From the NCBI GenBank assembly GCA_900540475.1, contig UQGG01000003.1:1-64000 (forward strand): 64,000 nucleotides of DNA, read 5' to 3'. The DNA is from an uncultured Robinsoniella sp. (lineage in GTDB: Bacteria; Bacillota; Clostridia; Lachnospirales; Lachnospiraceae). The translations under genes and the position numbers were made by a program. How positions within the stretch are numbered: position 1 is the first letter of the stretch; each line of letters starts with the position of its first letter. The notes below the pieces were generated by a model that saw only the letters and a list, made by a program, of their open reading frames with translations, searched no databases and was not told the DNA's origin. This document shows positions 17,586 to 25,984 of this stretch, in pieces.

Positions 17586-18832
17586 AGCTGAGACGGCTAT
17601 TGGGCGGTGCGGCGGCTTGTGTCCTCGTAATGCTGATTATTACTTATATCGGATTTTCTTCCAAGAATAATAAAGTGACACAAAAGGTAACAAACGAAGA
17701 GCAGATTATCCGGATTATGGCGCCTGATGAAGGCAGTGTACATAAACAGGCTCTGGAGGAGACCGCGCGGAATTATTCTGCAATCAGAGGAAATAAGCAA
17801 GTGGAAATCCAGTTTATCTCCCAGGAGAATTTCCAGAAGGAAATCTGTATGAGAACGGATGAGGGTACCAATACGGATCTGATTATCTGTGAAAATACCA
17901 TGATGCCCTCCTTAATCGACATGGATATATTGGAAGATCTGACCGCTTATATAAAAGGGAATGTGAAATCCAGGTACTGGCAGAATCTCTGGACCAATGC
18001 CATCAGTGACGGGAAATATTATGGGGTGCCGTTTACAAGCGATCCTTACGTAGTCTTCTACAACAAAGACCTGATGAAAAAAGAGAAGCAGGAAGTGCCC
18101 GATACCTGGGATGAACTGCTGGAGGTATGTGACCATATCAATGGACTGGGAAACTACGGATTTGGTTTCGCAGCAAAACAGCCGGAGGAAGTGACTGCTT
18201 TCTTTATGCAGATGCTGTATTCCTGCGGCGGTTCCCTCCGGGAAGTGAATGGCAATGCCGGGAATCAGGTATTTCAATTACTGCTGCAGTTAAAAAACAG
18301 AAAGCAGATATCACCCGATACCATGAACTGGAGCCAGTCAGACCTTGCCCATGTATTTGCGAAAGGCCATATCGCAATGATGGCTGGGAATGCAAGTATG
18401 GCTTCCATACTTCGAACCACCCGTCTGGGATTTGAGGTGGGAGTGGCAGGGATGCCCTCCGGGAAAAAAGAAGCGTATCTGCTGCACGGGAAGAACATCG
18501 GAATTACGAAATCCGGGGACATCCAGGAAGCAAAGAAGTTTTTGGATTATATCCGGGAACCGGATGTTGCTAATTTTCTTACCAAAGAGATGGATACCGT
18601 CCCGGTTCTGGTTGAAGGAGAGTACAAAAAGAAAAAAATAGGACCCGATCAGGCTCTGGTGTCGGATTATATGAAAAACGGCGTTACAAAAGGTGCATAT
18701 GATTCCTGGTTTGATATCTCCGGTGCTGTGGCAAACGGAATTTATGATATTCTCCATGAACGAAACGTAAGCATAAAGAATATCGGTGACACCATGCAGG
18801 ACAAAGTACGTGTGGCACTTATTGATAAATAG
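17582..18832 (+). CDS. Membrane-anchored extracellular solute-binding protein in the two-component operon
   Basis: A 416-residue family 1 solute-binding protein, with the usual two-lobe pattern: YGVPFTSDPYVVFYNKDLM near residue 140 and the PDTWDELLEVCD hinge segment. The N-terminus has a hydrophobic stretch (residues 9-25) but no lipobox Cys, so it is a signal anchor or cleaved peptide rather than a lipoprotein. It overlaps the response regulator by 4 nt. The transport operon downstream encodes its own lipoprotein binding protein, so this one probably delivers a bound sugar to the sensor kinase. That three-part sensor is inferred; it could instead be a second transporter component. Confidence 0.85.
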   Translation: MKLRRLLGGAAACVLVMLIITYIGFSSKNNKVTQKVTNEEQIIRIMAPDEGSVHKQALEETARNYSAIRGNKQVEIQFISQENFQKEICMRTDEGTNTDLIICENTMMPSLIDMDILEDLTAYIKGNVKSRYWQNLWTNAISDGKYYGVPFTSDPYVVFYNKDLMKKEKQEVPDTWDELLEVCDHINGLGNYGFGFAAKQPEEVTAFFMQMLYSCGGSLREVNGNAGNQVFQLLLQLKNRKQISPDTMNWSQSDLAHVFAKGHIAMMAGNASMASILRTTRLGFEVGVAGMPSGKKEAYLLHGKNIGITKSGDIQEAKKFLDYIREPDVANFLTKEMDTVPVLVEGEYKKKKIGPDQALVSDYMKNGVTKGAYDSWFDISGAVANGIYDILHERNVSIKNIGDTMQDKVRVALIDK

Positions 18833-18861
18833 TATAATTTACAGATGATAATAAATAAAAG

Positions 18862-18906
18862 TGTTGTGAAAGTGTATAGTGTAAAATGCCTTCACAACAT
18901 TTTTTT
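18862..18906 (+). terminator. Terminator of the two-component/binding-protein operon
   Basis: TGTTGTGAA (18862-18870) pairs with TTCACAACA (18891-18899) and is followed by a run of seven T. Confidence 0.85.
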
Positions 18907-19058
18907 GACAAAAAATGAGTAAAAAAGTATAGGCACAGGTTAAAAATGTACCCCTTTTTCAAAAATGTGGAATTTTCAAATTGAAATGGGGATGATAATA
19001 TATAGACAGCTTAAGAAAAGCGGGAAATGAAAAAGTAAAGAAAAAGGAGCGATGAAGT

Positions 19059-20519
19059 ATGAAAAGAAAAAAATTGGTGAGCGTTTGTATGGCATCCGCA
19101 ATGGTATTAGGATTGACAGCCTGCGGTGGTTCAGGTGGGGGAACGGATTCAACGACAGCAGGGACTTCTAAAGAGACGAAAGCAGAGACAGCAGCAGGTT
19201 CTGAAACAGCTGCCGGCGATGAGACAAAAGCAGCGGAAGATACAGCTGCCAGCGGAGACGCTCAGACAATTACCTTTACCTTCCGTGATGATGGACAGGG
19301 CGAGAAGAGTGCTCTTTGGCAATGGATTCAGGATGGATATGACAGCTGGGATAAAAAAGATTCCGTAAAATTAAATATTTCTCCGATCGTAGCAAGCGAA
19401 GGTGACTATTTTGCTAAAATCGCATTGCAGCTTCAGGATCCAAGTACTTGTCCGGATTTAGTCTGTGAAGATACTTTCCAGCTTCCCAATGACGTAAGTG
19501 CAGGTTACCTGACAGACTTAACCGATTACGTAAAAGACTATCCCGAATGGAACGACGGTACATACTACGAATCCATGCAAAACGGTGTCTCCAAAGACGG
19601 TAAACCATACGGCATCCCATACTGTACAGATACCAGGGGACTTTGGTACAACAAGGACATCTTCAAACAGGCAGGTCTGCCGGAAGAGTGGGCACCAAAA
19701 TCATGGCAGGATATATTAGATGCATGCAAGACCATTAAAGAGAAAGTGCCGGATGTAGTTCCTTTCTGGTGTAACTCAGGTGTAGCTACCGGTGAAGCAA
19801 CTTCCATGCAGACATATGAAATGCTCCTTTATGGAACAGGCGAAAGATTAATCGATGACAACGGAAAATGGATCGTAAAGAGCCAGGGCATGTTAGACTC
19901 CCTGAATTTCTTAAATGATATCTATTCAAACGGATACGGACCTTCCTTATCGAAAGTATTAAACGGACAGGCTTCCAACACTTCAGCCAGAGAATATCTG
20001 CCTCAGGGCAAGCTTGCAATCTCCTTAGACGGCAGCTGGATTCCTGGAAACTGGGAAGAAACAGGCGCATCACCCTGGCCGGAAGCAAAAGACGTACTGG
20101 GATTTGCTCCAATGCCTACCAGCACAGGACAGGAACCCGGAACGATTACGTTAGCAGGCGGCTGGGCATTATCCATCCCTGAAAATTCCGATGCAAAGGA
20201 TATTACCTTTGAATTTATCAAACATTTAATGGATCCGTCTATCTATACAAAAGCAGTTATCGCACAGGGCAACATTGCAACCAGAACTGATGTAGCAAAA
20301 GATGCTGAATATGCAGCAAAACCATTCAAACAGATCTCTACAGATTTCCTTGCTACAGCAGAATTCAGACCTCAGAACGACCAGTACTCCACCGTTTCCA
20401 CAAGTATCCAGTCGATGGTAGAGGCAGTTGTATCCGGTACAAGTCCGGAGGACGCAATTGCACAGTATGGAACAGAAGTGAAGCGTGCTGTCGGTGATGA
20501 CGAAACTGTTACAAAATAG
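19059..20519 (+). CDS. ABC sugar-binding lipoprotein
   Basis: A 486-residue family 1 solute-binding lipoprotein. The signal peptide ends in a lipobox LTAC (Cys near residue 22), followed by a low-complexity linker rich in Gly, Thr, Glu and Ala up to about residue 70. The binding domain then shows GIPYCTDTRGLWYNKDIF and AGGWALSIPENS, typical of oligosaccharide-binding members. It is anchored outside the membrane and feeds the two permeases downstream. AAAGGAG precedes the start. A hairpin lies between it and the permeases, which would allow more binding protein than permease. The GH38 gene at the operon's end suggests an alpha-mannoside as ligand. Confidence 0.93.
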   Translation: MKRKKLVSVCMASAMVLGLTACGGSGGGTDSTTAGTSKETKAETAAGSETAAGDETKAAEDTAASGDAQTITFTFRDDGQGEKSALWQWIQDGYDSWDKKDSVKLNISPIVASEGDYFAKIALQLQDPSTCPDLVCEDTFQLPNDVSAGYLTDLTDYVKDYPEWNDGTYYESMQNGVSKDGKPYGIPYCTDTRGLWYNKDIFKQAGLPEEWAPKSWQDILDACKTIKEKVPDVVPFWCNSGVATGEATSMQTYEMLLYGTGERLIDDNGKWIVKSQGMLDSLNFLNDIYSNGYGPSLSKVLNGQASNTSAREYLPQGKLAISLDGSWIPGNWEETGASPWPEAKDVLGFAPMPTSTGQEPGTITLAGGWALSIPENSDAKDITFEFIKHLMDPSIYTKAVIAQGNIATRTDVAKDAEYAAKPFKQISTDFLATAEFRPQNDQYSTVSTSIQSMVEAVVSGTSPEDAIAQYGTEVKRAVGDDETVTK

Positions 20520-20531
20520 TAATGAAATGCA

Positions 20532-20570
20532 ACGGGCGGGGTTAATCAGAATAGATTGAAACCGCCCGGT
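20532..20570 (+). promoter_or_regulatory. Intergenic hairpin between binding-protein and permease genes
   Basis: A CGGGCGG/CCGCCCG stem (20533-20539 and 20562-20568, extended by flanking pairs) lacks a long T run. A second smaller stem lies at 20592-20619. Such structures between binding-protein and permease genes usually lower downstream expression or protect the upstream mRNA. Confidence 0.6.
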
Positions 20571-20653
20571 CTTATTGAAAAGTGAATATTGGATACCCCG
20601 CTTTCTGCGGCGGGATATCTGACTCCACGAAGAAAGAAAAGGAGGCTGTGCTG

Positions 20654-21541
20654 ATGGCTAGACCAAACAGAAAGGCAATGGTGATGGATGAGGCAAAGAA
20701 ATCCATACTGTTACTGCCGGCGATTGTACTGTTAATCGCGTTCTTTATAATTCCGATTGTATTAACCGTTTATTATTCTTTTACCAATTTAGCACTTAGT
20801 GGTTCAAATGCTGCAAATTTCCAAATAGTGGGGCTGGAAAATTACATAAAAATGCTTACAGACCCAAATACGCTAATCGCAATTAAAAATACATTGATTT
20901 TCTTAGTTGGAAGTTTAATTGGGCAGTCCGTATTAGGATTTACGATTGCCTATTTGATGAAAAATAAAGCAAAGACCTTCCGCAGTATCGTAGGTCCCTG
21001 TATCCTGGCAGGCTGGGTAATGCCCGAAATCGTTGTTGCATTATGCTGTTCCTCTTTCTTCCAGGAATCCGGTACACTCAACATGATTATGGGTGCTATA
21101 CAGATTGAACCCATCGCCTGGCTGTACCAGCATCCAATGGCTGCTGTTGTAGCTGCAAACATATGGCATGGAACTGCATTCTCTATGATGAACTTTCAGT
21201 CAGCGCTGGATAATGTATCCGGGGATATTGAAGAGGCTGCAAAAGTGGATGGAGCAAACCGCAGACAGACATTGCTTCGTATTATCGTACCCTGTATCAA
21301 AGATACCATTGCAACCAACACCATGTTAAATACGCTGTCAACACTTGGTGTATTTGGACTGATCTACATTATGACAGGCGGAGGACCAGGTAATTCCACC
21401 AGTACACTTCCCATCTACATGTACAGACAGGCATTTACCAGCGGACAGATGGGTGCAGGAACAGCAATTGGTATGTTAATTCTGGTAGTTGGTATTGTCT
21501 GCAGTATCATCTATGCAAGAATCTTGAAATCAGACGATTAA
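20654..21541 (+). CDS. ABC sugar transporter permease (MalF/UgpA type)
   Basis: A 295-residue inner-membrane permease with about six hydrophobic segments. The cytoplasmic EAA loop near residue 195 (EEAAKVDGANRRQTLLRIIVP) is where the ATPase subunit docks. The start at 20654 is preferred because AAAAGGAGG lies just upstream; the frame stays open 24 codons earlier, but that part overlaps a hairpin. It forms the channel with the next gene product, which begins 13 bp after it. No ATPase gene is present in the operon, so a shared MsmK-type ATPase encoded elsewhere is expected. Confidence 0.93.
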   Translation: MARPNRKAMVMDEAKKSILLLPAIVLLIAFFIIPIVLTVYYSFTNLALSGSNAANFQIVGLENYIKMLTDPNTLIAIKNTLIFLVGSLIGQSVLGFTIAYLMKNKAKTFRSIVGPCILAGWVMPEIVVALCCSSFFQESGTLNMIMGAIQIEPIAWLYQHPMAAVVAANIWHGTAFSMMNFQSALDNVSGDIEEAAKVDGANRRQTLLRIIVPCIKDTIATNTMLNTLSTLGVFGLIYIMTGGGPGNSTSTLPIYMYRQAFTSGQMGAGTAIGMLILVVGIVCSIIYARILKSDD

Positions 21542-21554
21542 GGAGGGAAATCAT

Positions 21555-22376
21555 ATGCATGAAAAAACAACAAAGGGAATCCATTATGCAATCCTTAGCT
21601 GTATTGCATTAGTATTCATACTTCCACTTCTCTGGGTTGTGATCGCCTCCTTAGATACAAATGCAAGTGAGGCAATTAAGGCACCTACGCAGTGGACAAT
21701 AGAGAATTACAAAGCAGTACTTTCTAATAAAACGAATTTAAAAGGTTTTGGGATCGGACTTTTCATCTCCTTTATCCAGGCAACTATCGTAGTAATTGTA
21801 TCCGGGCTTGGTGCTTATGCTCTCTCCAGATACCGATTGAGTTACCGCAAGGGATTTATGTATGTAATCCTTTTTATGACCGCACTTCCTATGACGGCAG
21901 TCATTGTTCCGGTATACAAAATGTTTTTATCAATAGGCTTGCTAGATAGCATCTGGGGTGTTATTCTATTCTTAAGTGCTTCATCCCTTCCCTATGGAAT
22001 CTGGCTCATGAAGAATTTTATGGATGGGGTTCCGGTAGAGCTGGAAGAAGCTGCATGGGTAGATGGAGCGACTACCTGGCAGTCAATCCGAAAGGTAGTG
22101 GCACCGCTGATGTTCCCGGGAATTTGTGTGGTATTTATTTACACCTTCTCCGGAAGCTGGGGGAATTTCTTTATTCCTTATATCTTATTGAGTACACCTG
22201 CCAAGCAGCCTGCATCCATTCTTCTATACCAGTTCTTTGGAAATAACGGAATGGTTCAGTACGGACAGCTTGCAGCATACTCCGCAGTATATGCTTTACC
22301 TTCGATTCTGCTTTATATCCTGTCACAAAAATATATGTCTAAGGGATTCACCATGGCAGGTGCAGCAAAAGGATGA
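21555..22376 (+). CDS. ABC sugar transporter permease (MalG/UgpE type)
   Basis: A 273-residue permease with about six hydrophobic segments. The EAA loop near residue 165 is ELEEAAWVDGATTWQSIRKVV. It pairs with the permease 13 bp upstream. AAGGAGGGA precedes the start. The gene is followed by the GH38 mannosidase after 74 bp, in line with uptake and intracellular breakdown of the same sugar. The substrate is inferred from that neighbour only. Confidence 0.93.
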   Translation: MHEKTTKGIHYAILSCIALVFILPLLWVVIASLDTNASEAIKAPTQWTIENYKAVLSNKTNLKGFGIGLFISFIQATIVVIVSGLGAYALSRYRLSYRKGFMYVILFMTALPMTAVIVPVYKMFLSIGLLDSIWGVILFLSASSLPYGIWLMKNFMDGVPVELEEAAWVDGATTWQSIRKVVAPLMFPGICVVFIYTFSGSWGNFFIPYILLSTPAKQPASILLYQFFGNNGMVQYGQLAAYSAVYALPSILLYILSQKYMSKGFTMAGAAKG

Positions 22377-22450
22377 CAGACCACGAAATGAAATTTTTAA
22401 AATGCTAAATTGCAGATATCTTCATATCTGCTGTATGGAGGAGGTAACTC

Positions 22451-25400
22451 ATGGTTTTAATTAAGGAAAGGATAGGAAAACTGGTCGAAGATTTACATGA
22501 ATTAATCTATCCGGAATCAGTTAATATCCAGAATTACAAGATGATTCAGACTACGGAACGATTTACAGACATTGCTGGTTTGGATACCAGTGCATGGCTG
22601 GATTTTTCCAGGGAACAGATTTGGGGCGGGCACCGGGAATATTACTGGTTTGAGACTACGATCACGATTCCCGAAAGCTTTGACGGCAAGTGTGTAGTTT
22701 ATGAATTAACCACCGGAAAAGAGGGCGAGTGGGATGCAACGAATCCACAGTTTTCTATTTACGTAAATGGAGAAATGAAACAGGGGCTGGATGTAAACCA
22801 CAGAGAAACGGTCCTGACGGAACATGCAGCTGCAGGTGAATGCTATCGTATTGTACTGTCTGCATTTACCGGAGATCAGAATTTCAGTCTGAAGCTGGAT
22901 TCAAAATTAAAAGTACTGGACCGGAAGACGGAAAAATATTTCTATGATATTTCTGTGCCATTAAATGTTGCAAGGCTGTTAAACCCGGATGACAAAGCAT
23001 ACATAACGATTATTACAAGGTTAAACGAGTCTTTGAACCTGTTGGATTTAAGAAAAGAATATTCACAGGAATATTACGCTTCCCTGGAAAAAGCACAGGA
23101 GTATATTACTGCAGAATTTTATGAAAAAGAGTGCGGCAGCAGTGATGCAGTTGTTTATTGTGTGGGACATACCCATATTGATGTGGCGTGGCTCTGGTCA
23201 CTTGCTGTGACAGAGGATAAAGCAGTTAGAAGTTTCTCCACGGTGCTGGATCTGATGAAACAGTACCCGGAATATATTTTTATGTCCAGCCAGCCTCAGC
23301 TTTATAAATATGTAAAAAAGAATGCGCCGGGGGTGTACGAACAGATCAAAGAAAGAGTGAAAGAAGGCAGATGGGAACCGGAAGGCGGCATGTTTGTAGA
23401 GGCGGATTGTAATATTGCATCCGGTGAGGCACTGGTCCGCCAGTTTATGTACGGACAGAAGTTCTTTCAGGAAGAATTTGGAGCAGATAACTCTATTTTA
23501 TGGCTTCCCGATGTGTTTGGGTATTCAGCAGCACTGCCCCAGATTATGAGAAAATGTGGACTGCCCTATTTTATGACAACGAAGATCAGCTGGAATGAAT
23601 TTAACAAAATGCCCTATGATACCTTCGAATGGGAGGGGATTGATGGCAGCAGGGTACTGACCCATTTTGTATCCACCAGGGATTATAAAAAAGGCGCAGT
23701 GGAAGGCGGTTATGAGACAGAACATTTCACAACCTATAACGGAGATATCAATCCGTCCCAGATTAAAGGCGGATGGGCACGTTACAGCCAGAAATATCTG
23801 AATGGGGAAATCCTAAATTCCTTCGGTTATGGTGACGGCGGCGGCGGACCAACTGCCAAAATGCTGGAGAACCAGAGAAGACTGGAAAAAGGGATCCCCG
23901 GTTGTCCAAAAACAGTTATGAGTACAGCTAAAAATTACTTTGAAGTTCTGGAGAAGAATGTAAAGGATCACAAATATCTGCCATCCTGGGTTGGAGAATT
24001 ATATCTGGAATACCACAGAGGTACTTATACTTCCATGGCACGCAATAAGAAATACAACCGAAAAGCAGAGTTTGCATATGAGAACGCAGAGCTTTACGGA
24101 ATGATGGATCAGGACCTGACAGGAAGTGCCTACCCTGACAAACAGCTTCATGAAGCATGGGAAGTAATTTTAAGAAATCAGTTCCATGATATCCTTCCCG
24201 GTTCTTCGATCAAAGAAGTATATGATGATTCCAAAGCGGAATATGAAAGCATATTTGCCATAAATAAAGAACTGGTAACCGGGGCATTAAAAAATATTGC
24301 AGATAAGGTACAGGCGCCAAAGCATTCTGTAGTAGTCTATAATCCAAACAGTATGACAGCAGATGAGATTGTCAGCTTCCCGTGCCCTGCCGGAATGGCA
24401 AATGCAGCCGTATACGACAAAGACTGTCTGGTTCCTTCACAGAAAGCCCACACCGGAGAAATTATCTTCAGGGCAGAAGGTGTTCCTTCAAAAGGTTATA
24501 AGACCTTCTATCTGAAAGAAGAAGAACCGCAGAACAGTGGCACTATGCAGGTTACTTTCGAACATATGGAAAATGATTTCTTTGCTATTTCGTTAAATGA
24601 AAAGGGACAATTTGCATCGATTTTTGATAAAAAGGCCAAGCGTGAAGTATTGCAGCCGGGAAAAGCTGCCAATGTGATTATGACTTACGAGGATCGTCCT
24701 CATAACTATGATGCCTGGGATGTTAATAATTACTATGTAGAAAAATCCTGGGAAGTGGATCAGGTTGAAAAAATAGAAATTGCGGAAAACGGACCGGTAA
24801 GAGCTGTCATCAAAGTAGAAAGAAAATACCTGGATTCCACAATTACACAATCCATCTGCATCTATAAAGATATTCCAAGGATTGACATCAAAAATGAAAT
24901 TGACTGGAAAGAACACCAGATCTTTATGAAGACCTTATTCCCGGTAGACGTGCATACCAGCGAAGCAACCTTCGATATCCAGTACGGCAATGTAAAACGC
25001 CAGACGCACTATAATACATCCTGGGATTATGCAAAATTTGAGGTCTGCGTACACAAATGGCTGGATGTATCCGAAGACAATTATGGTGTCAGCATGCTCA
25101 ATGACTGTAAATACGGATGCAGTGTACATGATGGCGTAATCGGAATGTCCATGCTGAAATCTGCACGCTATCCAAATCCGGAAGCAGACAAGGAATTCCA
25201 TGAATTCACTTATTCTTTCTATCCCCATGAAGGGGACTGGAGAAGCGCAGGAACCGTAAAACAGGCTTACCAGCTGAATAACCCGCTTACAGCGGTAGTG
25301 AAAGAGACAGAAGGCGGAGCATTAAAAGAAATCTATTCCCACGTATCCTCCGATCAGGATAATGTAGTGGTAGAGGTTGTGAAAAAAGCAGAAGAGGGAG

Positions 25401-25594
25401 ACGCTCTGATTGTGCGTCTGTACGAATGCTTCAACCGCAGAACCCACGCAACCCTCACATTTGCAAAAGATATTGCATCCGCATGGGAATGTGACATGAT
25501 GGAAGTGAACTGCGGGGAAGCGGCAGTAGCCGGAAACCAAATAGAGTTTGATATGAAGCCTTATGAAATAAAGACCTTTAAGGTGATGTTCTGA
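22451..25594 (+). CDS. Alpha-mannosidase, glycoside hydrolase family 38
   Basis: A 1047-residue cytosolic enzyme without signal peptide, the usual length of bacterial GH38. The catalytic domain shows the zinc-binding HTHIDVAWLWS motif near residue 239 and the nucleophile Asp, D354, in WLPDVFGYS. Further zinc ligands fall in FVEADCN and in HDILPGSS near residue 580. The C-terminal beta-sandwich region follows to the end. It hydrolyses alpha-mannosidic bonds of imported oligosaccharides, perhaps from N-glycans or yeast mannan. GGAGGAGG lies before the start. It closes the importer operon and is followed by a terminator at 25662-25697. Confidence 0.95.
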   Translation: MVLIKERIGKLVEDLHELIYPESVNIQNYKMIQTTERFTDIAGLDTSAWLDFSREQIWGGHREYYWFETTITIPESFDGKCVVYELTTGKEGEWDATNPQFSIYVNGEMKQGLDVNHRETVLTEHAAAGECYRIVLSAFTGDQNFSLKLDSKLKVLDRKTEKYFYDISVPLNVARLLNPDDKAYITIITRLNESLNLLDLRKEYSQEYYASLEKAQEYITAEFYEKECGSSDAVVYCVGHTHIDVAWLWSLAVTEDKAVRSFSTVLDLMKQYPEYIFMSSQPQLYKYVKKNAPGVYEQIKERVKEGRWEPEGGMFVEADCNIASGEALVRQFMYGQKFFQEEFGADNSILWLPDVFGYSAALPQIMRKCGLPYFMTTKISWNEFNKMPYDTFEWEGIDGSRVLTHFVSTRDYKKGAVEGGYETEHFTTYNGDINPSQIKGGWARYSQKYLNGEILNSFGYGDGGGGPTAKMLENQRRLEKGIPGCPKTVMSTAKNYFEVLEKNVKDHKYLPSWVGELYLEYHRGTYTSMARNKKYNRKAEFAYENAELYGMMDQDLTGSAYPDKQLHEAWEVILRNQFHDILPGSSIKEVYDDSKAEYESIFAINKELVTGALKNIADKVQAPKHSVVVYNPNSMTADEIVSFPCPAGMANAAVYDKDCLVPSQKAHTGEIIFRAEGVPSKGYKTFYLKEEEPQNSGTMQVTFEHMENDFFAISLNEKGQFASIFDKKAKREVLQPGKAANVIMTYEDRPHNYDAWDVNNYYVEKSWEVDQVEKIEIAENGPVRAVIKVERKYLDSTITQSICIYKDIPRIDIKNEIDWKEHQIFMKTLFPVDVHTSEATFDIQYGNVKRQTHYNTSWDYAKFEVCVHKWLDVSEDNYGVSMLNDCKYGCSVHDGVIGMSMLKSARYPNPEADKEFHEFTYSFYPHEGDWRSAGTVKQAYQLNNPLTAVVKETEGGALKEIYSHVSSDQDNVVVEVVKKAEEGDALIVRLYECFNRRTHATLTFAKDIASAWECDMMEVNCGEAAVAGNQIEFDMKPYEIKTFKVMF

Positions 25595-25661
25595 AATTCA
25601 CGATCAGATAGGATCATATACGTTCTTTAGCCATAGCATTGTCATAAATATGTATAGGAAT

Positions 25662-25697
25662 AAAACCTCTTTGAGATATAATCTTAAGGAGGTTTTT
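25662..25697 (+). terminator. Terminator after the mannosidase operon
   Basis: AAAACCTC (25662-25669) pairs with GAGGTTTT (25689-25696), with a T run at the 3' side. Confidence 0.75.
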
Positions 25698-25820
25698 GCT
25701 GTAATAGAAAAAATATGATAACAAAAATTAATTATTTAATTCAATTAATAAGGTTCGTAATGTGGTGTTGTGGTATAATAAAAAATATATGCTTGTCGCC
25801 TTTCATTCGGGACAAATCTC

Positions 25821-25870
25821 TCACAAACTGGAACGCACAGCTGCCAGAAAGCATTTTTTAAACACGCTCT
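25821..25870 (-). repeat. Repeat family A copy (GCGTGTTT type)
   Basis: Read on the minus strand it begins AGAGCGTGTTTAAAAAATGC and continues with CTTTCTGGCAGCTGTG. The first 35 positions match the copy at 56555-56589 at 32 sites. Related palindromic copies lie at 43506-43580 and 61605-61661. It sits in the 390-bp space between the mannosidase and the AAA-type gene. Confidence 0.7.
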
Positions 25871-25874
25871 GGTG

Positions 25875-25934
25875 CTCCATCCAGACAGTAACAATAGTAA
25901 CAGTGCTGTCACTATTGCTACTGTTAGGATGGAG
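25875..25934. repeat. 60-nt hairpin without T run
   Basis: CTCCATCC at the left pairs with GGATGGAG at the right, and the inner arms ACAGTA-CAATAGT-ACAG and their complement pair almost completely. It follows repeat family A directly and precedes the AAA-type gene by 50 bp. With no T tract it is not a normal terminator. It may be part of a compound repeat or a leader structure. Confidence 0.65.
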
Positions 25935-25984
25935 TACTAGGTGAATATGGATTATTAAAATAACAGCGAAAGGGGTATGGTATT

